A stretch of 64,000 nt of DNA, taken from the NCBI RefSeq assembly GCF_040371085.1, contig NZ_JAMBMT010000001.1:2604001-2668000 (forward strand), read 5' to 3'. The translations under genes were made by a program, and so were the position numbers. Source of the DNA: Psychrobacter sp. AH5 (lineage in GTDB: Bacteria; Pseudomonadota; Gammaproteobacteria; Pseudomonadales; Moraxellaceae). The stretch's first letter is position 1. Each line of letters begins with the position of its first letter. Under the pieces are notes generated by a model. The model worked only from the letters and a program-made list of their open reading frames with translations. It did no database searches and was not told where the DNA came from. This document shows positions 1 to 8,513 of the stretch, one piece after another.

Positions 1-1320
1 GTCATCGGTGTCGGTATCGGTGAGAACTTTATTGCCTCTGATCAATTAGCGCTATTGCCCGTGACCAATCGCTTTATGTATCTAGAAGAAGGCGATATCG
101 CCAAGATTACGCGTGATAGTATCAAAGTTTATGCCGAGGGCGTTGAGGTCAGTCGCAAAATTAATGAGATTGACGCGCAGCAGCATAACGCCGATAAAGG
201 CGAGTTCAAGCATTATATGCTCAAAGAGATCTACGAGCAGCCTGATGCGGTATCGCGCACACTGGAGATGGCGCTAGAGAGTAAAGCTGACGATGACTCT
301 CATGTCTATCAGCTCAAAGCCGACTTCTTGCAGCGTCACGAGACGCAATTGGCTAGCATTCGTCATATTCAAGTGATCGCTTGTGGTACCAGTTATCACG
401 CCGGTATGGTCGCTAAGTATTGGTTCGAGAACTTAACGCGCTTGCCCTGCTCGGTTGAAGTGGCCAGTGAGTTTCGCTATCGCAATCCGGTCATCAATGA
501 GCACTCATTAGTAATTTGCATCTCACAATCAGGGGAGACCGCCGATACGCTCTCAGCGCTACGCGATACCCAAAAGCAGGCACCAACGGGGCTGGTCAGC
601 TTGGCATTATGTAATGTGCCGACTTCATCCTTGGTACGCGAGACTGATATTTTTCTGCCAACGCTAGCGGGTCCTGAGATTGGAGTCGCCTCAACCAAAG
701 CCTTTACCACTCAGTTAGTCGCGTTAATGTTATTGATTTTAAAAATTGGCGTCACGCAAGCACGTCTTGATAATGAGCGTCTCACTAGTTTATTGGCTGA
801 GCTACATAAACTTCCTGGTCAGATCTATGCCAGCTTACATCTTGATGCCGCAATAAAAAAGATGAGTGAGAACTTCGAAGACAAAAAGAGCTGTCTGTTT
901 TTAGGTCGCGGTTTGCAGTTCCCGATTGCTTTAGAGGGTGCTCTCAAGCTCAAAGAGATCTCTTATATCCACGCTGAAGGCTACGCGGCAGGCGAGCTAA
1001 AACATGGCCCGCTAGCGCTAGTTGATAAAGATATGCCTATCGTCGTGCTTGCACCAAAAGATAGTATGTTTGATAAGCTCAAAGCCAATATGCAAGAAGT
1101 GCACGCACGTCACGGTGAGCTATTTGTCTTTGCTGGTGAATCAAGCAAGATGGTCAGCGAGGATCGTCTGCACGTAGTTTATGTGCCTGATGTCCATGAA
1201 GTATTAGCGCCTATCGTTTATAGCGTACCAGTACAGCTATTGTCCTATCATGTGGCGGTGATGCTCGGTACCGATGTCGATCAGCCTAGAAATCTTGCAA
1301 AAAGTGTTACCGTTGAGTAG
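1..1320 (+). CDS. glmS: Glutamine-fructose-6-phosphate aminotransferase (isomerizing), 3' part
   Basis: Makes glucosamine-6-phosphate from fructose-6-phosphate and glutamine in the cytoplasm, the first step to UDP-GlcNAc for peptidoglycan and LPS. The frame is open from base 1, so the start and most of the N-terminal glutaminase domain, including the catalytic Cys, lie outside the window; 439 residues are visible. The first residues match the end of the glutaminase domain (GIGENFIASDQLALLPVTNR). Two SIS sugar-isomerase domains follow, with the phosphosugar motif CISQSGETADT and the segment GELKHGPLALV. The C-terminus PRNLAKSVTVE is the family ending, so the gene is complete at its 3' end. An insertion sequence begins about six bases after the stop. 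Identification is very secure. Confidence 0.97.
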   Translation, partial: VIGVGIGENFIASDQLALLPVTNRFMYLEEGDIAKITRDSIKVYAEGVEVSRKINEIDAQQHNADKGEFKHYMLKEIYEQPDAVSRTLEMALESKADDDSHVYQLKADFLQRHETQLASIRHIQVIACGTSYHAGMVAKYWFENLTRLPCSVEVASEFRYRNPVINEHSLVICISQSGETADTLSALRDTQKQAPTGLVSLALCNVPTSSLVRETDIFLPTLAGPEIGVASTKAFTTQLVALMLLILKIGVTQARLDNERLTSLLAELHKLPGQIYASLHLDAAIKKMSENFEDKKSCLFLGRGLQFPIALEGALKLKEISYIHAEGYAAGELKHGPLALVDKDMPIVVLAPKDSMFDKLKANMQEVHARHGELFVFAGESSKMVSEDRLHVVYVPDVHEVLAPIVYSVPVQLLSYHVAVMLGTDVDQPRNLAKSVTVE

Positions 1321-1326
1321 GTTCTA

Positions 1327-2167
1327 GTGCGTGTCTTCAATTGGATAAGCCCTAAATAATAGTTACAATACCGCATCTATTGAGTCGATGCGAGAAATAC
1401 AAGTTATGGCAAGAAAAGCATTAACAGATACGCTTTGGGATCAATTGCAATTAACGATGATAAAGTACGGCTGCTATCAAACTCAAAACAGCCGAGAGAT
1501 CATGGAAGCCATACTGTGGAAACTACGCACAGGGGCGCCTTGGCGAGACATACCTGAAGAATTATGTTCGTGGAAAACAGCCTATAGTCGTTTCAACCGC
1601 TGGTCGAAAACTGGCTTATGGGCGGATTTTTTTTTAGCCTTTGAGCAGAAGTTGATACGGAATGGGTATTCACAGACGGAAGCTATGTTCGCTGTCATCA
1701 GCATGCAAGTGGAGCTCGGCGTGGTGAAGAGCGAGCAATTGGACAAAGCCGTGGCGGAGCAACTACAAAGATACACCTATCCTGTGATGCCGATGGATAT
1801 CCGCTCCATTTTAAAATCACTGGGGGTGACGTCCACGACAGTCAAATTGCAGGTGAATTGATTGAGATGATTGGACAGGCAGATTACTTTATCGCTGATA
1901 AAGGCTATGACTCAGAGTGTATCAGAGACAAAGCTCGCAGCCATAATATGATACCTGTCGTTCCTAAAAGGAAGAATGCCAAACAGCCTAATCCAGAGTT
2001 TGATAGCTATTTGTACAAGCTGCGTCATCTTGTTGAAAATATGTTTGCAAGGCTTAAACACTTTCGTAGTATCGCCACTCGCTATGAGAAGTTAGCGCGT
2101 AATTTTAAGTCAATGCTTTATCTGGCGTGTACTATCGTTCATTGTAAGATGAATTGAAGACACGCCC
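1327..2167 (+). mobile_element. IS5-family (IS427-like) insertion sequence, decayed
   Basis: An element of about 841 bp bounded by inverted repeats. The left end, 1325-1342 (tagtgcgtgtcttcaatt), matches the reverse complement of the right end, 2152-2169, with one mismatch over 18 bases. The outermost TA (or CTA/TTA) on each side is a plausible short target duplication, as in this group. The only gene inside is a broken transposase. The element lies between the glmS stop and ddh, so it may have displaced the native glmS terminator. The family call rests on the transposase residues and the length. Confidence 0.88.
1406..2157 (+). pseudogene. IS5-family DDE transposase, frameshifted and with an internal stop
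   Basis: The N-terminal frame starts at the ATG at 1406 (MARKALTDTLWDQ) with the usual DUF4096-like start (GAPWRDIPEELCSW). It enters a run of nine T at 1627-1635 and then loses homology. The rest of the transposase continues in the -1 frame: first catalytic Asp in VFTDGSYV, second Asp in GGDVHDSQIAGE, Glu in HLVENMFARLKHFRS, ending MN at 2157. Some relatives use programmed -1 slippage on such a run. Here, however, the -1 frame meets TGA at 1642-1644 right after the T run, so slippage at that site gives no full-length protein. The stop looks like a CGA-to-TGA change. The element is probably immobile unless helped in trans. Confidence 0.85.
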
Positions 2168-2233
2168 TAATTTTAAAAAAATAATTTTGTAGACGTGTGA
2201 TAAAAATTTATATCGAATAATAAGGCTAATACC

Positions 2234-3229
2234 ATGACCACAACCATTAAAGTCGCCATCGCCGGTTACGGCAATCTTGGCCGCGGTGCCGAGGCCGCTA
2301 TTCAGCAAAGCCCAGATATGTCACTAGTCGGTGTTTTCAGCCGCCGAGACCCTGCTAGCGTTACCTTAATTGACGATAGCGTACCCGTCTATGCTATGGA
2401 TGATATCGAGCAGTATAAAGACGAGATAGACGTGCTGATCTTATGCGGTGGCTCAAAGTCTGACTTGCCGGAGCAAGGTCCTGCGCTCGCTAGTTTATTT
2501 AATATCGTTGATAGCTTTGATACCCATGCCAAGATTCCTGAATATTTTGCTGCACTTGATGCTCCTGCCAAAAAAGCTAACAAAATCGCTATGCTATCAG
2601 TGGGCTGGGATCCTGGCCTGTTTTCTATCAACCGCTTATACGGCGAAGCGATTTTACCTGTTGGCGAAACCTACAGCTTTTGGGGTAAGGGGTTGAGCCA
2701 AGGACACTCAGACGCGGTGCGCCGTGTCGACGGCGTTAAGGCCGGCGTACAATATACTCTGCCCTCAGAATCAGCGATAGCAAAAGTCCGCAATGGCGAG
2801 CGCCCTACGCTTAGCACCCGCGACAAGCATACCCGCGAATGTTATGTAGTGTTAGCAGACGGCGCGGATGCCGATACGGTGCGCGACGCTATTGTAACTA
2901 TGCCGGACTACTTTGCCGATTACGATACTACCGTGCACTTTATCGATGAGCAAACGCTAGCCTCCCAGCACAATAAGATGCCGCACGGTGGTTTTGTCAT
3001 TCGTAGCGGTGTCAGCGGCACGGATAATGAGCAAAACGAGCAAGTATTAGAGTTCGCGCTTAAGCTTGGTAGTAACCCTGAATTTACCGCTAGCGTACTC
3101 GTCGCTTATGCGCGCGCTACTTATAAAATGAGCCAGGCAGGTGAGACTGGGGCAAAAACGGTACTCGATGTCGCGCCTGCTTTACTATCGCCGAAGTCGC
3201 CAGCTCAGCTACGTAAAGAGCTGCTATAA
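2234..3229 (+). CDS. ddh: Meso-diaminopimelate D-dehydrogenase
   Basis: NADPH-dependent enzyme that reductively aminates L-tetrahydrodipicolinate to meso-diaminopimelate in one step, a shortcut in lysine and peptidoglycan-precursor synthesis. It is 331 residues, close to the ~320-residue Corynebacterium enzyme. The N-terminal Rossmann motif AIAGYGNLGRGAE is near residues 8-20. The family segments DSFDTHAKIPEY, SVGWDPGLFSINR, FWGKGLSQGHSDAVRR and GVKAGVQYT are all visible. It is 38 bases from the downstream truC, so the two may be co-transcribed. The call is firm at family level. Whether the enzyme replaces or supplements the DapD/E/F route cannot be told from this window. Confidence 0.93.
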   Translation: MTTTIKVAIAGYGNLGRGAEAAIQQSPDMSLVGVFSRRDPASVTLIDDSVPVYAMDDIEQYKDEIDVLILCGGSKSDLPEQGPALASLFNIVDSFDTHAKIPEYFAALDAPAKKANKIAMLSVGWDPGLFSINRLYGEAILPVGETYSFWGKGLSQGHSDAVRRVDGVKAGVQYTLPSESAIAKVRNGERPTLSTRDKHTRECYVVLADGADADTVRDAIVTMPDYFADYDTTVHFIDEQTLASQHNKMPHGGFVIRSGVSGTDNEQNEQVLEFALKLGSNPEFTASVLVAYARATYKMSQAGETGAKTVLDVAPALLSPKSPAQLRKELL

Positions 3230-3267
3230 GCGTGAACTTTGCTACAAAAAAGCTTTGAGCTAAAAAC

Positions 3268-4035
3268 ATGAATACAGATAGTAGCACCGAAAGCCCAATA
3301 GAAATCCTCTACGAAGATGAATTTTTGGTAGCGATTAATAAAGAGGCGGGCTTACTCGTGCACCGCAGTTGGCTAGATAAAGGCGAGACGCGCTTTGCCA
3401 TGCAGCTCACCCGTGATGCGGTAGGGTGTCATGTGTTTCCGGTGCATAGGTTAGATAAGCCAACCTCAGGCGTGTTGCTCTTTGCCAAAAGCTCAGAGGT
3501 GGCGCGTCGCCTTGGTGAGGCTTTTACTGCGCAGCAAGTGGCTAAAAACTATTTAGCGGTAGTACGCGGCTATATGCCAGAGCAAGGAACTATTGATCAT
3601 GCCTTAAGCTTTAAGCCTGATGCTATCGCCGATAAATTTGCAAGCTTAGATAAACCTGCGCAGGAGGCGGTAACCCATTGGCAGTCTTTGGCACAAATTG
3701 AGCTACCGGTTGCCGTGTCCACAAAGCATAACACCAGCCGTTATAGTCTCGTGCGTTTGACGCCTGAGACAGGGCGCAAGCATCAACTGCGGCGGCACAT
3801 GAAACATCTGTTTCATCCTATCGTCGGTGATACTAGTCATGGTGACGGACGCCATAATCGATTTTTTCGCAGTCAATATGGTTGCACGCGAATGCTGTTG
3901 CACGCCCGGACGTTAGCGCTTAGTCATCCGGTTAGCGGTGAACCTTTGCTCATAGAAGCAGGATTAGATGAGCAGTGGCTGCGTATTTTAGAAGCGTTTG
4001 GTTGGGTGGGGAGTGCTGAGGTTTCAGGTCTCTAG
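3268..4035 (+). CDS. truC: tRNA pseudouridine(65) synthase TruC
   Basis: RluA-family pseudouridine synthase expected to modify U65 in tRNA. The 255-residue length equals that of E. coli TruC. TruC-like features are the start (ILYEDEFLVAINK, LLVHRSWLD), the catalytic HRLD motif with Asp63 (VHRLDKPTSGVLLF), ADKFA followed by AVTHW, and TGRKHQLRRHMKHLFHPI. There is no S4 domain, as expected for TruC and unlike RluC/RluD. The start at 3268 agrees with the E. coli N-terminus plus a short extension. RluA-type rRNA synthases are the alternative, but the LVHRSWLD signature favours TruC. Confidence 0.9.
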   Translation: MNTDSSTESPIEILYEDEFLVAINKEAGLLVHRSWLDKGETRFAMQLTRDAVGCHVFPVHRLDKPTSGVLLFAKSSEVARRLGEAFTAQQVAKNYLAVVRGYMPEQGTIDHALSFKPDAIADKFASLDKPAQEAVTHWQSLAQIELPVAVSTKHNTSRYSLVRLTPETGRKHQLRRHMKHLFHPIVGDTSHGDGRHNRFFRSQYGCTRMLLHARTLALSHPVSGEPLLIEAGLDEQWLRILEAFGWVGSAEVSGL

Positions 4036-4105
4036 TGAGGACTTGAAGCTTTGGTTGTAGACTAAGAGTATGAAAATTTATTTAATACCATCAAGTTTTG
4101 ATATT

Positions 4106-4408
4106 TTAAACATTAAAACCTATATGCTTGCCTGTCGGCAGCTCAACATCGATACGCAGCTTCCCGCCCATTCCTTCAACGTATTTTTTCATTGTTGAAA
4201 TCTTCAAATCACTACCGCGACTTTCTATGGCTGAAAGAGACGGTTGCTTGATACCAAGGGTTTCAGCAAGCTCTTTTTGCGAAATATTCAGCTCTTCACG
4301 AATACGATAAAGCTGACTTTCTAAAAGCAACTCATCAGCCATTTCTTGAATACGAGTTTGGCTCTCTTGAGAGCGCTTAGCTAATAGCTCTTGTAGAGTT
4401 TTAGTCAT
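4106..4408 (-). CDS. HigA-like antitoxin, XRE helix-turn-helix
   Basis: Cytoplasmic DNA-binding antitoxin of a type II toxin-antitoxin pair, 100 residues. A helix-turn-helix runs from about residue 33 to 88 (LNISQKELAETLGIKQPSLS, then AIESRGSDLKISTM). The segment GGKLRIDVELP near the end is common in antitoxins that partner Gp49-type toxins. It overlaps the end of the toxin gene by 8 bases, and its ribosome site AGGAGA lies inside the toxin gene about 10 bases before the ATG. In this family the antitoxin, alone or with the toxin, represses the shared promoter. The toxin-first order is typical of higBA. Confidence 0.85.
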   Translation of the reverse strand: MTKTLQELLAKRSQESQTRIQEMADELLLESQLYRIREELNISQKELAETLGIKQPSLSAIESRGSDLKISTMKKYVEGMGGKLRIDVELPTGKHIGFNV

Positions 4409-4757
4409 TAGATGATTCTCCTAATGTTAAGAGATGAAGCTCATACTGTTGGTCTGCGATAGCTAGCATCTCTGTATAGAACCTCTTTTTACCACCTTTA
4501 TCACCAATACAAAGCACAATAGCCTGACGTAATGGGTCAAATGCAAAAAAAGCTCGGAGTGGTTTACCTCGATGCTGAACCCTTAGTTCTTTCATATTAG
4601 TAAACTTTGAGTCATACACGGTATCAACTAAAGGACGACCTAAGCTTGGCCCTTGTTGCTCTAGAACAACCAAAGCCGCTAGCACCTTCTCTTGCATAGA
4701 GTCCTCTTGTTGTTCCAGCCATTCATTAAATAGCTCTGTTGTGATGACTGTCCACAT
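4401..4757 (-). CDS. HigB-like toxin, RelE/ParE superfamily (Gp49-like)
   Basis: Predicted ribosome-dependent mRNA interferase of a type II toxin-antitoxin module, 118 residues. The family pattern is visible: LEQQGPSLGRPLVDTVYDSK, then NMKELRVQHRGKPLRAFFAF, then LCIGDKGGKKRFYTEML. The Arg and Lys residues of these segments are the positively charged surface expected for RNA cleavage. It is the first gene of a two-gene unit and overlaps the antitoxin. Its start sits close behind an A+T-rich promoter and palindrome at 4769-4800, giving a very short leader. The fold call is confident; the cleavage activity is inferred from the family. Confidence 0.85.
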   Translation of the reverse strand: MWTVITTELFNEWLEQQEDSMQEKVLAALVVLEQQGPSLGRPLVDTVYDSKFTNMKELRVQHRGKPLRAFFAFDPLRQAIVLCIGDKGGKKRFYTEMLAIADQQYELHLLTLGESSND

Positions 4758-4768
4758 ATTACAACCAC

Positions 4769-4800
4769 AATATAGATTATAGTCTATATTATATAGTCAA
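4769..4800 (-). promoter_or_regulatory. Promoter and operator palindrome of the higBA-like operon
   Basis: On the minus strand a perfect TATAAT (4776-4781) lies just upstream of the toxin start. TTGACT occurs at 4795-4800, although its 13-base spacing is short, so the real -35 may be a weaker match further up. The -10 element lies inside an inverted repeat with 8-base arms (AATATAGA, 4769-4776, and TCTATATT, 4783-4790, six-base spacer). This placement suits autorepression by the antitoxin. Confidence 0.6.
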
Positions 4801-4842
4801 TTAAGCCTTTCCTCAAACAATAATAAAACTCTTAAGCCGCCC

Positions 4843-5667
4843 CTAAACCAACCCCTTATAAAGAAAATAAAGCCCCACCGCAAATAACAACACCGAAAAG
4901 CATTTTTTTAATAGCTCTGGTGAGAGCATATGGGCGACTTTTGCGCCAACTTTTGCGGTAAAAAAGCTCATGCTCGCAATGCCTAAAAACGCATAGATAT
5001 GTACAAAGCCAATGGTATTAGGTACATTTACGTCTTGCTGCATGCCAAAGAACATAAAGCCTAATGCGCCAGCAATGGCAATAGGTAGGCCACATGCCGC
5101 TGAAGTACCCACCGCCTTTTGCATCACCACGTTGTAACGGGTGAGATAAGGTACTGTTAAGCTACCGCCGCCAATCCCAAAGATGGCAGAAGCTATGCCG
5201 ATGACCCCGCCTGCTGCTAATTGCTTAGGCTTGGATGGTAATGATACAAGGTTACTATTAGGATCATTAAAATTATTACCTACCTGCTTTTTACCGCCAA
5301 AAAACATCTTATAAGCGACCCATAATAAAAACACGCCAACGATCAGCTGAAGATGCACGCCTGAAAGGAGTCCTGCTATCCCCGCCCCAAAAAAACAACC
5401 AAGTGCTAAGCCTGGCGCTAGGTTTTTGAACACCGGCCACATAACAGAGCCTTTTTTATTATGCGCCATCAGCGAGCTGATCGAGGTGACAATAATGGTC
5501 GCAAGGGACGTCCCTAATGCTAGATGCATGACATTATCAGGGCTATAGCCCATCTGGGTAAAGACAATAAATAGCAGTGGTACGATGATAGTACCACCGC
5601 CCACGCCAAAGAGCCCGGCGGCAAATCCTGCTAGAGCGCCGATGATTAAAAAAGTGATTAGTTCCAC
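4843..5667 (-). CDS. TauE/SafE-family sulfite/organosulfur exporter
   Basis: Inner-membrane permease of 274 residues with about eight hydrophobic segments. It has the family's two half-repeats, each with a glycine-rich stretch (AGLFGVGGGTIIVPLLF near residues 17-33 and SAIFGIGGGSLTVPYL in the second half). Characterised members move sulfite, sulfoacetate, taurine-derived anions or similar compounds. The start is GTG at 5665-5667. It is the last gene of a same-strand run behind a flavin reductase, MesD and MesX, which hints at a role in sulfur metabolism, but the substrate cannot be read from the sequence. Confidence 0.82.
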   Translation of the reverse strand: MELITFLIIGALAGFAAGLFGVGGGTIIVPLLFIVFTQMGYSPDNVMHLALGTSLATIIVTSISSLMAHNKKGSVMWPVFKNLAPGLALGCFFGAGIAGLLSGVHLQLIVGVFLLWVAYKMFFGGKKQVGNNFNDPNSNLVSLPSKPKQLAAGGVIGIASAIFGIGGGSLTVPYLTRYNVVMQKAVGTSAACGLPIAIAGALGFMFFGMQQDVNVPNTIGFVHIYAFLGIASMSFFTAKVGAKVAHMLSPELLKKCFSVLLFAVGLYFLYKGLV

Positions 5668-5735
5668 GGGATTGAGGCTTCTTAGTTAGATTTAGTTTAA
5701 GGATGAATAGTTAGATAATAAAATTATACCCTGCT

Positions 5736-6239
5736 CTAAGCAAACTGCGGCTGGCCTAGCTGATGATAAGTGCGATTAAAATAGACCAAACTTTCATTAG
5801 CCTCATCTGGCGTTTCAGAGTGCTTGATAGCGACCACTCGGCACATAAACACACTATGGGTGCCGACTTGCTGAATATCGTCGATGGCGCAGTCAAAGCT
5901 TACTAGCGCATCTTCTAAGATAGGCGCACCTGTGACAAGCTCAGTCCAAGAGCCTTGCTCAAAGCGCTCAGCCGAGCTGAGTTTAGAGGCAAAAGTATTG
6001 GAGATATGCTCGTGCTGTGCGCTTAACACGTTAACGCTTAAGGTCTTATTATCCACAAAATGAGCATGCGAGCGCGCCGACTGATTCATACACACCAGTA
6101 ACGTTGGCGGGCTGTCAGTGACACTGCACACTGCTGAGGCAGTAAACCCATGTGCGCCAGATGCGCCCTTGGTCGTAATCACATTGACCGCTGTCGTCAA
6201 TAGCGACATAGCCTCTCTAAAATTGGTAGCTTCAATCAT
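5736..6239 (-). CDS. Flavin reductase (FMN-binding split-barrel, HpaC-like)
   Basis: Reduces FMN or FAD with NAD(P)H to supply free reduced flavin to a partner oxygenase. It is 167 residues, the normal length. Visible motifs are GFTASAVCSVTDSPPTLLVC (flavin-binding loop near residues 31-50), the segment SVNVLSAQHEHISNTFAS, and GTHSVFMCRV near the end. The gene follows mesD by about 135 bases on the same strand. Because MesD works only with oxygen and DUF1852, reduced flavin made here could feed that system; this link is inference. A stand-alone flavin reductase for another oxygenase remains possible. Confidence 0.85.
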   Translation of the reverse strand: MIEATNFREAMSLLTTAVNVITTKGASGAHGFTASAVCSVTDSPPTLLVCMNQSARSHAHFVDNKTLSVNVLSAQHEHISNTFASKLSSAERFEQGSWTELVTGAPILEDALVSFDCAIDDIQQVGTHSVFMCRVVAIKHSETPDEANESLVYFNRTYHQLGQPQFA

Positions 6240-6374
6240 AATTTCACTCTCAAATTCATCACAGCTTATCTATCAAACGCACGCAGCCTGCGATAATTAA
6301 ATTTTAAAGGTATAAGTACCCTTATAACTGAGGCCACCGCTACGCTTAAACAAGCTAGGAGCTGTTAAGATTTG

Positions 6375-7418
6375 CTAAGCACTCAGCTCTTGACGCACAA
6401 TTGCCGCACCCGCGCTCAATGCCGCAAGCTTACCACGTGCTACATCACGTGATAAAGGCGCCATACCGCAGTTGGTTGAAGGATAGATCTTATCGGCATC
6501 GACGAATTGTAAGGCTTTACGCAGGGTATCGGCGACTTGCTCAGCCATTTCTATCTCGTTGCTCGCGACGTCGATCGCACCAATCATCACCTTTTTACCG
6601 CGAATAAGCTCAATCAGCTCCATCGGTACGTGCGAGTTTTGACACTCAAGCGAGATAATATCAATGCTTGACTGTTGCAATTTGGGAAAGGCTTGCTCGT
6701 ATTGACGCCACTCTGAGCCGAGGGTTTTTTTCCAATCATTATTGGCTTTGATACCATAGCCATAGCAGATGTGTACTGCCGTTTCGCACTTGAGGCCCTC
6801 GATCGCGCGCTCAAGCGTTGCCACGCCCCAATCGTTGACATCATCGAAGAACACGTTAAAGGCCGGCTCATCGAATTGAATGATATCCACGCCCGCCGCT
6901 TCTAATTCGCGCGCTTCCTCATTAAGGATTTTGGCAAACTCCCACGCGAGCTTTTCGCGGCTTTTATAATGATTATCATATAGCGTATCGATCATAGTCA
7001 TCGGGCCAGGTAGCGCCCATTTGATTGGCTTATCAGTCTGTGCCCGCAAAAACTTGGCATCATCGACAAACACTGCTTTGGGGCGACTCACCGCGCCTAC
7101 CACGGTCGGTACGCTGGCTTCATAACGATCGCGGATTTTGACTGTTTCGCGCTGCGCAAAGTCGACGCCGTCCAAATGCTCAATAAAAGTAGTAACAAAA
7201 TGCTGACGGGTCTGCTCGCCATCACTGACGATATCGATACCAGCATGCAGCTGCTCTTGCAGCGACACTCGCAGCGCATCGCGTTTGGCCTCGACCAATT
7301 GCTCGCCATCTAGTGCCCAAGGCGACCAGATTTTTTCAGGTTCAGCAAGCCAAGACGGTTTGGGTAAGCTGCCTGCGGTTGAGGTTGGTAATAGTAATTT
7401 TGGTAATGTTGTGGTCAT
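6375..7418 (-). CDS. mesD: Core (folate-independent) methionine synthase, MesD family
   Basis: Methylates homocysteine to methionine. The 347-residue protein corresponds only to the catalytic C-terminal barrel of MetE and lacks the N-terminal folate-binding half. Zinc ligands expected from MetE are visible: His216 and Cys218 in HICYG, Glu258 in SLECQN, and Cys317 in STNCGMAP. FDEPAF (182-187) is the conserved acidic motif. Published work on core methionine synthases (Price and colleagues, four Mes families) shows that the aerobic family MesD needs neither methyl-folate nor cobalamin, but needs a DUF1852 protein and oxygen. Here DUF1852 lies 42 bases upstream, which supports MesD. The methyl donor is unknown to me. 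Confidence 0.87.
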   Translation of the reverse strand: MTTTLPKLLLPTSTAGSLPKPSWLAEPEKIWSPWALDGEQLVEAKRDALRVSLQEQLHAGIDIVSDGEQTRQHFVTTFIEHLDGVDFAQRETVKIRDRYEASVPTVVGAVSRPKAVFVDDAKFLRAQTDKPIKWALPGPMTMIDTLYDNHYKSREKLAWEFAKILNEEARELEAAGVDIIQFDEPAFNVFFDDVNDWGVATLERAIEGLKCETAVHICYGYGIKANNDWKKTLGSEWRQYEQAFPKLQQSSIDIISLECQNSHVPMELIELIRGKKVMIGAIDVASNEIEMAEQVADTLRKALQFVDADKIYPSTNCGMAPLSRDVARGKLAALSAGAAIVRQELSA

Positions 7419-7460
7419 AGTGGTTTGTCTTTTATATTTTGGTTTTTTATGTTTTGGCTA

Positions 7461-8480
7461 TCAAGCAGCGCGTTTTCTAACCGTTGGACTGGCAGTCTTA
7501 TAACTTGCCGCCCACTGCTCTAAAATATCTTGATAAGGTTTGATAAACTGCTCTTCGGTAAATTTGCCTTGCGTGACCGCCATCTGACTACGCTCTTCGC
7601 GATCATAGACCACTTGCGTTAGTGAATAATCTTGGTAATTGAGGCTCGGCTGATATACTTGCGCTGCTGTCGAGTTGGCATTATAAATCTCAGGACGGTA
7701 GATTTTTTGAAAGGTTTCCATCGTCGCAATCGCGCTGATGAGCTCAAGATCGGTATAGTCACCTAGCAAGTCACCGGCGAAATAAAAGGCTAATGGCGCG
7801 GCGCTACCTTCAGGCATAAAGTAGCGTACCGTTAGCCCCATCTTATGAAAATAATCATCCGTTAGTGAATACTCATCTTGTCTATATTCCACTCCTAATA
7901 CTGGATGCTTATTACCCGTACGCTGATAAGTCTTGCTAGTCGAAACACTCAGGCAAATCACTGGCTGCTTATCAAAGTGCGCTTTATAAACCTCTGAATT
8001 CAACAAATATTGAAAAAGCTTACCATGCAAAACACCGAAATGTTTTGGTATAGAAGAGGGCGTCGGCGCTGCTGAATTTTTATTAAGAAGCTCAGGGAGT
8101 ACCACGCTAAAGTCATAATCGCGCACATAAGAGGAGAAGCTATTACCAATCATGCCATCGATACGAGTATTGTCTTTATGATCGACAATAGTAGTTTTTA
8201 GCGTCTCAATCACAGGAAAAGCATTGCCGTTGCCTTCAATATCCATATCGACAGAGATAATCTCTACTTCCACAGAATAACGATCTGCGGTTGGGTTATC
8301 CCAGTGCGCCAAAGCATTAAAACGATTATTGATCATATTTAGCGTTTTGCGTAAGTTTTCCTGACGCTGCTCGCCGCGCGCTAAATTGGCAAAATTGGTC
8401 GTCAGACGCGTACTGTCCGCAGGGCTATAATTTTCATCAAAAGGAATACTTTTAATAGAACAATGAAATTGAGTGCTCAT
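7461..8480 (-). CDS. mesX: DUF1852 protein, MesX (partner of MesD)
   Basis: A 339-residue soluble protein of the DUF1852 family, with no signal peptide or membrane segments. Recognisable stretches include SIPFDENYSPADSTRLTTNF near the start, NMINNRFNALAHWDNPTADR, and the DLLGDYTDLELISAIATMET region. Genetics in other aerobic bacteria shows DUF1852 is required, with oxygen, for methionine formation by MesD; its chemistry is not known to me. It is the first gene of the run mesX-mesD-flavin reductase-TauE. A 27-bp imperfect palindrome 34-60 bases upstream of the ATG may be an operator. Confidence 0.85.
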   Translation of the reverse strand: MSTQFHCSIKSIPFDENYSPADSTRLTTNFANLARGEQRQENLRKTLNMINNRFNALAHWDNPTADRYSVEVEIISVDMDIEGNGNAFPVIETLKTTIVDHKDNTRIDGMIGNSFSSYVRDYDFSVVLPELLNKNSAAPTPSSIPKHFGVLHGKLFQYLLNSEVYKAHFDKQPVICLSVSTSKTYQRTGNKHPVLGVEYRQDEYSLTDDYFHKMGLTVRYFMPEGSAAPLAFYFAGDLLGDYTDLELISAIATMETFQKIYRPEIYNANSTAAQVYQPSLNYQDYSLTQVVYDREERSQMAVTQGKFTEEQFIKPYQDILEQWAASYKTASPTVRKRAA

Positions 8481-8513
8481 GATAATATACTGCCTTATTT
8501 ATCTAATAGGGTG

